From: an uncultured Kangiella sp.
GTDB lineage: Bacteria; Pseudomonadota; Gammaproteobacteria; Enterobacterales; Kangiellaceae
Reading direction: 5' to 3'
Length of the DNA: 64,000 nucleotides
Assembly (NCBI GenBank): GCA_947503435.1
Contig: CANNDL010000003.1
Span: 496,001 to 560,000, forward strand
How positions within the stretch are numbered: the first letter of the stretch is position 1; every line of letters begins with the position of its first letter. The notes below the pieces were generated by a model, which saw only the letters and a list, made by a program, of their open reading frames with translations, did no database searches and was not told the origin of the DNA. Positions 8,815-16,978 of this stretch are shown here, in pieces. The position numbers and the translations under genes were made by a program.

Positions 8815-10070
8815 AGTTTTATCTTCCCAACCTTAATTACGCCATTCTCGTCATGCTCTCTATCAAAAATACAAAAGTAATCACTAATTAATGGCAGGCC
8901 AAAGATGGATTTATTGGGGATATTCGGCAATTCCTGCATAAACATGAACCAGGCACGATCAGATTCAACTGCATTCAGCTGCCAATAATTATCCGGAGTG
9001 CAAGTCACCTTTGTTAGATCATCTTTATGCTCACCAATAAAATAGAAGTGAATTTCTGGCCACTCACTTAAATCTAAATCTTCAGGCTTGTAACTACCAC
9101 CGCTTTTATACGCTTTGTCCGAAGCCTCAATGTGACGTACAAAATCAGTATTAATTTCTAATAATTGATCCAATAATTCCTGATACAAATTATCCTGCAA
9201 AATTAAAAAGCTTGAACCACAGTCTATTATTGAATTGGAATATTTTGCAGGTTTTCTAGAAGTGTTTTCTTCTGGAAAGATCAACTCATCCATTTCACCA
9301 ACTTTCATAGCAAATAATTGAGTGTTGTAATAGGCGTCATGCACTACATCAATAATTTGCAAATCACCTTCATATAATTCTCGATGCTCTTCGCCAGCTC
9401 CAAGAATTAACCATCCTTGATTCAACGAGTCAGCCATTAGCTCTTCGTTGGTATAGTCATTACTTTCAACATGAACTAGGGCACGCTTACAATAGAGTGA
9501 AAATTTATTCTTACAAATATTGTGCTCTTCCAGCTCTGTAAAAAATGCCTTCGGCTTTATGGAGTCATAACTTTTCAAGAATTTTTTAAAGGTTCTAATA
9601 GACTTTTTATCTTCTTCGACATTAAAAGGCCAAGGAAAAGTTAACTCGGGTTGATAGTTTCGTTCCTTAAAATACTCCGTTAAATCATAGGCTCTGTTCA
9701 ACGTTCTATAGGCCAAACCTAGAATTCCATCTGCACCAAAGAAATTATCCTGTTGTTCGGACTCAATGATTGCAATATGACCATTCTTTAAGGTCATCTT
9801 TCGTTCATGACTTTCAAATTGCAAATGAGTTTCAACTAATGGGCCAGCCCAACCGCCAGAACCATAAGTTATTGCTTGTGCATATGAGGTTCCCTTTAGA
9901 TAAAAATCCTCTTCAGGATTATAATTTTTGGTTTCTACCGCAAGTGTACTACTGCCGGTGTCTAGCAATAATTGCACTTTCGATTGATTGCAGCCAATTT
10001 CCATTTCGACAGTATAACCGCCTCTTGCGGTTACGATATTTATAGGAAGCTTAAGAGTTTTTCTTGGCAT
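8811..10070 (-). CDS. Pepsin-like (family A1) aspartic protease, apparently cytoplasmic
   Basis: A 419-residue protein with the bilobal pepsin plan. The first catalytic motif is LLLDTGSST with Asp37, the flap motif is TYGSGGWAG with Tyr69, and GILGLAYR follows. The second motif is SIIDCGSS with Asp283, where Cys replaces the usual Thr or Ser. The spacing between the aspartates is longer than in pepsin, so there are insertions. No signal peptide or propeptide is visible, as in the few bacterial pepsin homologues described from Shewanella (shewasins). The frame extends upstream to 10115, but those codons lie inside a terminator hairpin, so ATG at 10070 is preferred. Activity is inferred. Confidence 0.82.
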   Translation of the reverse strand: MPRKTLKLPINIVTARGGYTVEMEIGCNQSKVQLLLDTGSSTLAVETKNYNPEEDFYLKGTSYAQAITYGSGGWAGPLVETHLQFESHERKMTLKNGHIAIIESEQQDNFFGADGILGLAYRTLNRAYDLTEYFKERNYQPELTFPWPFNVEEDKKSIRTFKKFLKSYDSIKPKAFFTELEEHNICKNKFSLYCKRALVHVESNDYTNEELMADSLNQGWLILGAGEEHRELYEGDLQIIDVVHDAYYNTQLFAMKVGEMDELIFPEENTSRKPAKYSNSIIDCGSSFLILQDNLYQELLDQLLEINTDFVRHIEASDKAYKSGGSYKPEDLDLSEWPEIHFYFIGEHKDDLTKVTCTPDNYWQLNAVESDRAWFMFMQELPNIPNKSIFGLPLISDYFCIFDREHDENGVIKVGKIKL

Positions 10071-10086
10071 TATTATTAGATATAAA

Positions 10087-10120
10087 AAAGCTTGTGCGCC
10101 AAGCATAGCGCACAAGCTTT
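10087..10120 (-). terminator. Strong terminator after the TonB receptor gene
   Basis: Read leftward, AAAGCTTGTGCGC and GCGCACAAGCTTT form a 13-bp perfect stem with an 8-nt loop, followed by TTTATA. It lies 30 bp beyond the receptor stop and only 17 bp before the protease start codon. Confidence 0.88.
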
Positions 10121-10150
10121 AATTTTAGAAGCACCTGTTAAAAGAGCTTT

Positions 10151-12508
10151 CTAGAAAGTTACTCGAAGACCCGCTGTTACTGAGCGACCAGCTCTTGGCG
10201 CTCGATCTTTTAGGAACGAAGCATGATCACGTATTTCTTCATCAAGTAAATTTTGCGCTCGTAAAAATAATAAAGCATCGGCATTATCAAAGTAGAAACT
10301 ATAGCCAAGATTTAAATTCAAAAGGTTATAACCGTCTGTCTTTAATTCACCCACTGATAATTTATTTTGAGAAGCGACATTAATGGTTTTTAAATCAGCT
10401 GAAAAATCACCAAACTCAAATCCTAATGAAGCACCGAGTCGCTTAGCAGGCTGACGTGGAATATAAGCACCGGCCGGATTATTAAATTCTGCATGCGTAT
10501 AATCACCAAAAATACCGGCTTTCCAGTAACCATTATCTGTATCTGCAAAGGTCCAATCTATCTCAAACTCAACACCTTCAAATATCGCATCTTGCTGTGC
10601 GTACTGCAGAATTGGTAACTCGTGTTCGTGATCTTCCTCTTCTGCATGGTGTTCCTCTAGTAATTCTTGATAAATAAAATCATCCACTCGGTTATGGAAC
10701 ACGGCTACAGAAGCATGAATATCATCGGTATGATAGCGCAACCCGATATCGAAATTATTCGCAACTTCTTTTTCTAGGTCAGGATTTCCAACTTCAACCG
10801 TTAAAGTTGCTAAGTGAGGGACATAGTCTTCTTCACCATTTCCGGCATTCGATAAAAGCTCTTCTACTTGAGGTAAACGCTCTGCTCTTGCAAAATTCAT
10901 TGGCAAGGACCAATTTTCATTGAAATGCCAAACAGCGCCTGTAGCAAAACTGAATACATTATCATCACGATTACCAAAAGTCCCAGCTTCTATTTCTTGA
11001 TTATCAAAACGCATACCTAATTCGAAATGCCAATCACCGATATTTTTTTCTTCTAACCAAAAGATGCCTGTTTTTTTAGTATTTGAAGCTGGAATAAAAG
11101 CTTCTTCGCCAATCGCCGCAAAGTCACTGTCACTATATTGAAGGCCGAAGGCTCCTTGCCATCCAGACCAAGCTTCATGCACTAATTCTAAACGAAGCTC
11201 ATTAGAATCATTGATAAAAGTGGTACCAATTTCATTACCTTCTAATTCAACGTGTTCATAATCCGTATTGGTGTAACTGAACTTTAAGTTTTGGAAACCC
11301 CCGAAAGGATTATTCCATTGACCTTTAACATCCCAACGCTTTTGCTTCAAATCTAGTCGAATAACTTCTTCTTGCTCATCTTCATCATGAGCTTCACCTT
11401 CTTCATGCTCCTCTTCATGATGAGCATGGCCAGGTAGACCATAATTTCGATCAAAGCCTGTATACGAGATCCCCCAGTAACCATTATCCGTTATATATGA
11501 AAAGCCTACGCTTCCGCCCTGCGTATCAGTATCGCTATTTTCTAAGACGCCAAATCCTTCTTCATGATCTTCTTCACTATGACCAGCTTCTTCTTCGGCT
11601 TCTTCTAACTCTCGAAGCCTTAAAGACTCCGCATAGCCAGGAATCTCGATGGGATCAGTTTTTGAGTCCATTGCATCTAAATGAAATGCTAAAGTTCCAG
11701 AGTCAATCTTAACGCCAGTAGTTAGAGTCCCAACAAAAGCTCTTTCACTGGTTGCTGAGTCACCTAAGCGAATCTCAAAACCACCCTCAACCCCATCGGG
11801 TGCTTCGGTCGGGATTCGATTATCGACAACATTTACTGCACCTCCAACCGCTTCACCACCATACAATAAGGTTGCTGGTCCTTTTAAAACCTCCACTCTC
11901 TTTGCCAATAGTGGCTCAGCTGCAATCCAATGATCCGGACTAGCATTCGAAGCATCTGAAGTTGAGGTATTATTACTTAACACCGTTACACGGTTTCCTT
12001 GTTGCCCTCGAATTACTGGACGTCCAGCACCAACACCAAAACTAGATAGGTTAATGCCTGGAATTTCTGACAAGGTTTCTCCAATATTAGCACCGCGATT
12101 AGTAACTAACTCATCACCCGAAATAACGACAGAAGGAGAAGCCATTTCTAAACTTGAATGCTCTAAAGGATTGCCGGTAACGACGATAGTTTCGGAATCA
12201 TCTTCTACAACTAGAGTCACTGAATCTCCATCATTACGAACTGATTTATTGATGTGACCAACTCTTGGTGCCTCAACATCAATTACATAACGGCCTTCTT
12301 CTAGACCTTCGAAACTAAATTGGCCTTGCGCATTTGTGGTTACTTTTTTATTTAAAGAACGGATATAAACTTCAGCATTTGCAATTGGCTCGCCTTGATC
12401 ATCAACGACGACACCACTCAAAGTTTTTACTTCAGCAGCTGCTATGCTCGACATTAATCCGCTGATTAATAATGCGCCCAATGTTTTCTTAAAAAATGGT
12501 TTTTTCAT
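10151..12508 (-). CDS. TonB-dependent outer-membrane receptor, metal (probably zinc) type
   Basis: A 785-residue receptor with a signal peptide ending SSIAAA. A CarboxypepD_reg-like domain (about 27-108) is followed by the plug (about 115-235, with GETLSEIPGIN and LKGPATLLYGGEAVGG). A 22-strand-type barrel ends in the usual aromatic residue, VTAGLRVTF. Three insertions are packed with His, Glu and Asp, near residues 300-315, 364-385 and 620-635. Such loops occur in zinc receptors of the ZnuD type, so zinc or a related divalent metal is the likely cargo. The upstream small exported gene supports this. No clear Zur site was found by eye. Confidence 0.85.
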   Translation of the reverse strand: MKKPFFKKTLGALLISGLMSSIAAAEVKTLSGVVVDDQGEPIANAEVYIRSLNKKVTTNAQGQFSFEGLEEGRYVIDVEAPRVGHINKSVRNDGDSVTLVVEDDSETIVVTGNPLEHSSLEMASPSVVISGDELVTNRGANIGETLSEIPGINLSSFGVGAGRPVIRGQQGNRVTVLSNNTSTSDASNASPDHWIAAEPLLAKRVEVLKGPATLLYGGEAVGGAVNVVDNRIPTEAPDGVEGGFEIRLGDSATSERAFVGTLTTGVKIDSGTLAFHLDAMDSKTDPIEIPGYAESLRLRELEEAEEEAGHSEEDHEEGFGVLENSDTDTQGGSVGFSYITDNGYWGISYTGFDRNYGLPGHAHHEEEHEEGEAHDEDEQEEVIRLDLKQKRWDVKGQWNNPFGGFQNLKFSYTNTDYEHVELEGNEIGTTFINDSNELRLELVHEAWSGWQGAFGLQYSDSDFAAIGEEAFIPASNTKKTGIFWLEEKNIGDWHFELGMRFDNQEIEAGTFGNRDDNVFSFATGAVWHFNENWSLPMNFARAERLPQVEELLSNAGNGEEDYVPHLATLTVEVGNPDLEKEVANNFDIGLRYHTDDIHASVAVFHNRVDDFIYQELLEEHHAEEEDHEHELPILQYAQQDAIFEGVEFEIDWTFADTDNGYWKAGIFGDYTHAEFNNPAGAYIPRQPAKRLGASLGFEFGDFSADLKTINVASQNKLSVGELKTDGYNLLNLNLGYSFYFDNADALLFLRAQNLLDEEIRDHASFLKDRAPRAGRSVTAGLRVTF

Positions 12509-12537
12509 GCTTAATTCCTAATTATTCACTAGCACTC

Positions 12538-12554
12538 TCTGTTCTTAAAACAGA
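12538..12554. promoter_or_regulatory. Inverted repeat upstream of the TonB receptor
   Basis: TCTGTT-CTTAA-AACAGA lies 30 bp before the receptor start codon, between it and the small exported protein gene. It has no T-tract, so it could be an operator or an mRNA hairpin rather than a terminator. It does not match the AT-rich Zur or Fur palindromes of E. coli. The identity of any bound regulator is unknown. Confidence 0.35.
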
Positions 12555-12597
12555 AAGTTATAAATACAAATATATGGTTAAAAGGTAAATCGAGGTA

Positions 12598-12870
12598 TTA
12601 AGCTGTGTAAGGGGGGGCTCGCCCATAATAAGGGCTAAATAATTGCTCGGTAATAGTTGGAGTTGCCCAAACTAAAGTTTGCTCCGCAAGATCTAATGAC
12701 TCAGGGATAGTTTGTTCTGCAGATGTAGTTTGCAGATCGGTGTTTGGTTGATAGATACAAACCGAACACTCGGCCGAATCATGAGCTGGAGCATTAGCAT
12801 GAGCAACAGACGAAAATGCCAAACCCATAAGGGTCAGCACCAATAGGCTGCATTTCAAAAATTTACTCAT
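12598..12870 (-). CDS. Small exported Cys/His protein, zinc-chaperone/DUF2946-like
   Basis: A 90-residue protein with a signal peptide (residues 1-26, ending VAHA). A short HDSAECSVC cluster with two Cys follows, then a low-complexity middle and a C-terminal RAPPYTA. Small proteins with a His/Cys motif near the N-terminus and an RAPP-like end are common next to metal TonB receptors. Some are annotated as zinc chaperones of ABC zinc uptake or as DUF2946. The start at 12870 is chosen because AGGAGA precedes it; the longer frame to 12999 has no signal. It lies 89 bp upstream of the receptor, same strand. The function is inferred from context. Confidence 0.6.
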   Translation of the reverse strand: MSKFLKCSLLVLTLMGLAFSSVAHANAPAHDSAECSVCIYQPNTDLQTTSAEQTIPESLDLAEQTLVWATPTITEQLFSPYYGRAPPYTA

Positions 12871-13028
12871 AGTTTCTCCTAAACCCAATATACAAATTGG
12901 GAACTTACGATCATAAGCATCCAAACTAATAATTACAAATGGATATTCGTATAGGGAGGATAAATAGTTGTTACAAAAATTGAATAAAAACGGTAGCATT
13001 GGCTTAATATCAACGACTTATAGCTAAT

Positions 13029-14306
13029 ATGACGAACCAAGTACCCAGTTCTATTGCTGAACGTAGATTAGATAAGGTCCCTAACTTCCCTGAGAGACGC
13101 AAACCGATAGGTTTTATGTTGCGCTTAGTAAAAGCCCTTCATACCTATGGCGTACCAACGTATGAATTAGAAGGCTTGATGGCAAAAGTAGCCAATCAAC
13201 TTGACTATGGCGTACAAGTTATTTGTGTCCCTACTAGCATTACTATGACTTTCATGCAGGACGAAGACAATCCACAGACTTATGTTATTCGCTCTAATTC
13301 TGGTGAAGTTAATGTTGATAAGTTAAGGCGCACTATGGAAGTGGCCCAAGATGTCATTAATGATGATATCAGTACCGAGCAGGGCGCCGAATTATTATCC
13401 GAAATCACTCGCTCAAAACCGGTACATAATAAATTTTGGATGGTTTTCTGTTTTAGTTTAGTTTCTGCTTCAATTGCTAGAATCTTTAGTGGCGGCTGGC
13501 AAGAAGTTGTTACCGCATCGGTCATCGGTTTAGTGGTAGGGCTATTAGTAAACAACAGTCCTCGACTGCAATCTGTTTCGAGTCTAATGCCAGCATTATG
13601 TGCATTCCTAGCATCTATAATTTCATTCGCCTTTAATAAATGGCTGGGGCTACATTCCACCTATATTCCAATTGTATCTGGGATTATCGTACTAGTGCCT
13701 GGTTTGATGTTAACCATTGCCATGGCAGAACTTGCTACCCAAAACTTAGTGTCAGGCACAGCTCGATTATTAGGAGCCGGTATGATCTTCATACAAATGA
13801 CTTTCGGGGTGGCAATTGGCGGCCAACTCGCGGGTTATTTTTTCCCCGCAGAATCACTAGTCGAAGCATCACTTATGCCAAGCTGGACCTTATGGATAGC
13901 ACTGATGACCACCTCATGGTCATTCATGATTTTATTTCAGTCTCGTTGGCAAGAATTACCGTGGATCATAGTAGCCACTTTAATTGCATTTTGGATTTCG
14001 CGCTGGGGCGTTGCTGAAATGGGACAGACCACGGGAGCATTCTTAGGGGCTTTATCGGTAGGGTTATTTGCCAATTTAGCCTACAAAATAAAACAGGTTC
14101 CTACTGCTTCTATTATGATGCCAGGATTCATTATTTTAGTTCCGGGATCGGTTGGTTTCAAAAGTCTCACGGCTTTACTTGAAAACGATATTGTTGGGGG
14201 CTTAGAAACCGCATTTAATATGGTAATTATTGGCATTTCACTGGTTACAGGTTTACTAATCTCTTCCATTGCCACTTTGCCGAAACCGAAACCAAAGCAA
14301 CGATGA
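13029..14306 (+). CDS. ThrE-type threonine/serine exporter
   Basis: A 425-residue inner-membrane protein of the threonine/serine exporter family. The N-terminal cytoplasmic segment (GFMLRLVKALHTYGVP, then a VICVPTSITMTF stretch) is the DUF1212/ThrE domain. From residue 140 on there are about ten hydrophobic helices covering the ThrE and ThrE_2 parts, here fused in one chain as in Corynebacterium ThrE. Related proteins export threonine and serine by proton antiport; the actual substrate is not known here. The weak ribosome site leaves the start slightly uncertain. Its stop overlaps the next gene by ATGA, indicating an operon. Confidence 0.85.
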   Translation: MTNQVPSSIAERRLDKVPNFPERRKPIGFMLRLVKALHTYGVPTYELEGLMAKVANQLDYGVQVICVPTSITMTFMQDEDNPQTYVIRSNSGEVNVDKLRRTMEVAQDVINDDISTEQGAELLSEITRSKPVHNKFWMVFCFSLVSASIARIFSGGWQEVVTASVIGLVVGLLVNNSPRLQSVSSLMPALCAFLASIISFAFNKWLGLHSTYIPIVSGIIVLVPGLMLTIAMAELATQNLVSGTARLLGAGMIFIQMTFGVAIGGQLAGYFFPAESLVEASLMPSWTLWIALMTTSWSFMILFQSRWQELPWIIVATLIAFWISRWGVAEMGQTTGAFLGALSVGLFANLAYKIKQVPTASIMMPGFIILVPGSVGFKSLTALLENDIVGGLETAFNMVIIGISLVTGLLISSIATLPKPKPKQR

Positions 14307-14785
14307 CGTTACTCGCGAAAATAATAGTCGCCACTTGCCTGTTATCCGCAACCGCTTGCCAACAAGCTAGTGGTGATTATCAGCTCAAGTATGTGCAAGA
14401 TGGTGATAGCGCTATTCTTTGTTGTGATAAAGGCGAAACTTTTATCGTCCGCTTAAAAGACATAGATGCACCAGAGAAAGACCAGCCTTTTGCCAATCAG
14501 TCCAAGCAATATTTGAAGCAATTGATTAACGGTAAATCCTTAAAGCTTATTGGTAAGAAAAAAGATCGTTATGGACGTTTGTTGGCCGACATTATTGTCG
14601 ACGAAGAATCGGTCAATAAACAAATGATTAAAACCGGCCATGCGTGGCTGTGGCGCTATTCTGAAAACCTAAAATTACAGTGGTTACAAAAACAAGCTAA
14701 AAAGCAAAAGCTTGGTTTATGGGCTTTGCCAGAATCACAACGTATCGAGCCTTGGCAGTGGCGCAAACAAAACAAACGAAAATAG
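14303..14785 (+). CDS. Staphylococcal-nuclease-like exported nuclease
   Basis: A 160-residue protein with a hydrophobic N-terminus ending SATAC at Cys19, possibly a lipoprotein although the lipobox is not ideal. The SNase fold follows. The key residues of staphylococcal nuclease are all present: Asp35 (D21), Arg50 (R35), Asp55 and Glu58 in the DAPE motif (D40, E43), and Arg92 in DRYGR (R87). It should be a calcium-dependent nuclease degrading DNA or RNA in the periplasm or outside. It overlaps the end of the exporter gene by 4 bases, so translation is probably coupled; the functional link is unclear. Confidence 0.88.
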   Translation: MTLLAKIIVATCLLSATACQQASGDYQLKYVQDGDSAILCCDKGETFIVRLKDIDAPEKDQPFANQSKQYLKQLINGKSLKLIGKKKDRYGRLLADIIVDEESVNKQMIKTGHAWLWRYSENLKLQWLQKQAKKQKLGLWALPESQRIEPWQWRKQNKRK

Positions 14786-14786
14786 T

Positions 14787-15404
14787 CTAGTTTGTATCGA
14801 AGCTATATTCTTTCGGACATTTAGCAGGATTAAAATAATAGGGCTTAAAATTAATGTGCAAATGAGGGCCTGTGCCATGATTCCGATTTATGACGATTGG
14901 CTTAAATTTCTCACCATTAAAATAATATTCGGTATCAGCAATTAATCTAGCCAATAAATCAACTAATGGCTTTGGCATATTACGCGTACCTATATCAACT
15001 GCTCGATTAGATAAATGTTTTGAAATAAAACAATTACGTTTGAGTTGATCTTTAATCTGTGACTCTAACTTTTTTCTATTTACATTACCTATGGCTTTAT
15101 ACTCACGAATCGCTTCTTGGTTTTCATAGATTCGGCAACCATCTCTTTGTAAGCATTGATAAATATAACGCGCTTGGTCACTTATACTACGCGTTGTGCC
15201 CGTAACCCGAACTTTAAATATCTTTTGGCTGTTCAGTTTTTGCTCCTGACAAAAAGCTGTTGCCGCTACCGATAATGTTTCTAAAATATCTGGCGGCAAT
15301 AATTCAACTTTACCCGTTAAATTATTTTCACAATTGTCCGCAGCGGTAATAGGAGAGAGCATCAGCAAGCTTATGCAAAGAATAAATATTAACGTCTTAC
15401 TCAA
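14787..15404 (-). CDS. Exported M15-like (VanY/DacC type) peptidase
   Basis: A 205-residue protein with a signal peptide (about 1-21, ending ITA-AD). The pattern of LAS/M15 D,D- or L,D-carboxypeptidases is visible: Arg72 and Gln77 in TTRSISDQ, then His130 and Asp137 in SKHLSNRAVDI, then His181 and His183 in GPHLHI. These are the expected zinc ligands, so it probably trims peptidoglycan peptides. Overall similarity to classic VanY looks low. The start is TTG at 15404, supported by an AGGAG five bases upstream. It is the third gene of the ECF sigma cassette, 22 bp after the DUF6768-like gene. Confidence 0.7.
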   Translation of the reverse strand: MSKTLIFILCISLLMLSPITAADNCENNLTGKVELLPPDILETLSVAATAFCQEQKLNSQKIFKVRVTGTTRSISDQARYIYQCLQRDGCRIYENQEAIREYKAIGNVNRKKLESQIKDQLKRNCFISKHLSNRAVDIGTRNMPKPLVDLLARLIADTEYYFNGEKFKPIVINRNHGTGPHLHINFKPYYFNPAKCPKEYSFDTN

Positions 15405-15426
15405 ATTCTCTCCTCATATTATCAAA

Positions 15427-15801
15427 TTAAGATTCTATTTTTTGCTGTAAGTGTTCTATCGATAACTCTAATCGCTTAACTTCGCGCATTAATGAATTAC
15501 GACGCATCTCGCTAAACAACCATTCTTTCAAGGACACCTGTGCTTTTAAAGAAGCCAAAGCTATGACGCCCCAAAACACTCTATCATCCGTAGTGCCAGC
15601 TACAAAAAACTCATAACCCGACCAAATCATTATTACAGTGAAAAGCATAACAAATACATTCACAAAAATAACCCAAACTTTCAAGCTACCTTTAAATATT
15701 CCAGCTACCTGTCCAAATAAACCCGGTTCCTGAGCTAAAATTTTATCTAACTGCTCTGACTCAGACTCTAACTCTTTTTTAATACGCTCATCAATTTTCA
15801 T
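15427..15801 (-). CDS. DUF6768-like inner-membrane protein, partner of the ECF sigma factor
   Basis: A 124-residue protein with a charged N-terminal helix (MKIDERIKKELESE). Two hydrophobic segments follow near 42-67 and 73-90, and a C-terminal helix with coiled-coil character (about 98-123). The N-terminal half resembles the DUF6768 proteins that accompany ECF sigma genes in marine gammaproteobacteria. It starts 24 bp after the sigma gene with a GAGG ribosome site. A role as membrane anti-sigma or signal-transducing partner is inferred from position; no zinc-binding anti-sigma motif (HxxxCxxC) is present. Confidence 0.6.
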   Translation of the reverse strand: MKIDERIKKELESESEQLDKILAQEPGLFGQVAGIFKGSLKVWVIFVNVFVMLFTVIMIWSGYEFFVAGTTDDRVFWGVIALASLKAQVSLKEWLFSEMRRNSLMREVKRLELSIEHLQQKIES

Positions 15802-15825
15802 AATAACTACCTCTTGTAAGTATCT

Positions 15826-16344
15826 TTATTCATCTTGCGATAATAATTTTTCCAAGTGCTTTCTTGCTCGATTGAGTCGAGATTTAACAGTACCTTGTGG
15901 CACTTCCAAAACAATGGCAATTTCAGCAATTGAAAATTCTTGTAGATAAAATAAATAGATGGCTTGACGTTCAATCTCAGGAAGCTGATCGATTAACTTG
16001 AGTAATCCAGAATCTTCTGATAATTCTGCTGAAGCTTCAGGAAGTTGATCCTCTTCTGAAATAGCCTGAGTCTTATTGGCTTTTCTTACCAAATCGATAC
16101 AACGCCAACGCACTGCACGAAACATCCAACTACGAAACGCCTTCGGATCTTCAAGTTTTCGGAGTTTCTTAGCTGTATCCAACCAAACATCCTGCACTGC
16201 ATCTTGCGCCCAGTCATGATGTCCGCAAAGTTTATAGGCAAACTTTACTAAGGGTTGAAACATCGCTTGGTAAAGCTCAGCAAATGCCGCTTCATTGCCC
16301 GCTTGTGCTGAAATCACCAATAACTCTTCGCGACTTGTTTTCAT
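15826..16344 (-). CDS. ECF-type RNA polymerase sigma factor
   Basis: A 172-residue sigma-70 family factor with only regions 2 and 4. Region 2 spans about residues 15-90, with AQDAVQDVWLDTAKKL and the minus-10-binding segment FRSWMFRAVRWRCIDLVRK. Region 4 spans about 110-168 with a helix-turn-helix in FSIAEIAIVLEVPQGTVKSRLNRARK. It directs polymerase to a specific promoter class, usually under control of a cotranscribed membrane partner, here probably the next gene. A candidate self-recognised promoter lies 28 bp upstream. The ECF group and signal are unknown. Confidence 0.92.
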   Translation of the reverse strand: MKTSREELLVISAQAGNEAAFAELYQAMFQPLVKFAYKLCGHHDWAQDAVQDVWLDTAKKLRKLEDPKAFRSWMFRAVRWRCIDLVRKANKTQAISEEDQLPEASAELSEDSGLLKLIDQLPEIERQAIYLFYLQEFSIAEIAIVLEVPQGTVKSRLNRARKHLEKLLSQDE

Positions 16345-16372
16345 ACTATTTATTTTATGCCTTTACTAACAA

Positions 16373-16398
16373 GACGTATTAGAAGGAAGAAAGGTTCA
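16373..16398 (-). promoter_or_regulatory. Candidate ECF-type autoregulatory promoter
   Basis: Read leftward, TGAACC (16398-16393) and CGTC (16376-16373) are separated by 16 nt, 28 bp before the sigma factor start codon. An AAC core at minus-35 with a CGTC minus-10 at this spacing is the typical layout of promoters read by ECF sigma factors of the SigW/SigX kind. Self-regulation is inference from position. Confidence 0.5.
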
Positions 16399-16505
16399 TT
16401 GAATTTTAACAACTCTATAAGCACGCTACTCCCATTAAAGCGGCAATAACTTACTTTTATTGGTCATTGCATAGCCCGAGAAATCCGAGCTGCGTTAGTT
16501 AATCA

Positions 16506-16907
16506 TTAAGTACAGGTGGCTCTTCCATTTGCTTCTATAATAAGAATTTTAAATGCGGCATTGATATTTTTTCCATTTAGATTACCTTTTTTTGCATAAC
16601 CGACTTTTATATCAGGCTCTCCATCATAATGCTCTCCGCATTTACTTCTTGCAGCTTCATGCCATTTTTCTATAATAAACTTATGAGCTTTTGATGTATT
16701 TTGAATTGGTTGTGATGGTCTAATTACAATTTTTGTTGCATTATCTTCTACTGAAAAAATTTCCTTATATTCAATATTCGTATAATCCACATTTAACGCA
16801 TTATTTAGTTTATTTAAATTTGATTGCGCTGTATCTTGTTTTGCACCACATCCATTTAGCAATGTTAATACAACAGCTCCAAAGATTATTACAGTAAATA
16901 ATCTCAT
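16506..16907 (-). CDS. Small lipoprotein of unknown function
   Basis: A 133-residue protein with a lipoprotein signal ending LNGC at Cys20; Gly at +2 favours export to the outer membrane by the Lol system. The mature part is polar, with a predicted mixed fold and a Cys near residue 94 that could pair with the Cys near the C-terminus (RATCT). I do not recognise the family. The start follows AAGGAG with 8-nt spacing. It lies between the mdh terminator and the ECF sigma gene, on the same strand, and no own promoter was identified. Confidence 0.75.
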   Translation of the reverse strand: MRLFTVIIFGAVVLTLLNGCGAKQDTAQSNLNKLNNALNVDYTNIEYKEIFSVEDNATKIVIRPSQPIQNTSKAHKFIIEKWHEAARSKCGEHYDGEPDIKVGYAKKGNLNGKNINAAFKILIIEANGRATCT

Positions 16908-16928
16908 ATCTCATTCTCCTTATAATTA

Positions 16929-16954
16929 AAAAGCCCAGCAATTGCTGGGCTTTT
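16929..16954 (-). terminator. Rho-independent terminator of mdh
   Basis: A perfect palindrome with arms AAAAGCCCAGCA lies 24 bp after the mdh stop, with T-rich flanks. It separates mdh from the lipoprotein gene. Confidence 0.88.
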
Positions 16955-16978
16955 AATCTAACAGAAAGAAGTTACTAA

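Noticed and set aside
9770-10045. A 91-residue plus-strand ORF over the protease N-terminus
   Set aside because: It is antisense to the catalytic DTGS region of a convincing gene.
12871-12999. N-terminal extension of the small zinc-chaperone-like gene to ATG 12999
   Set aside because: It would bury the signal peptide, and AGGAGA sits correctly before 12870.
13640-14017. A 125-residue ORF in another frame of the ThrE-type exporter
   Set aside because: It overlaps a well-supported membrane protein gene and shows no protein-like pattern.
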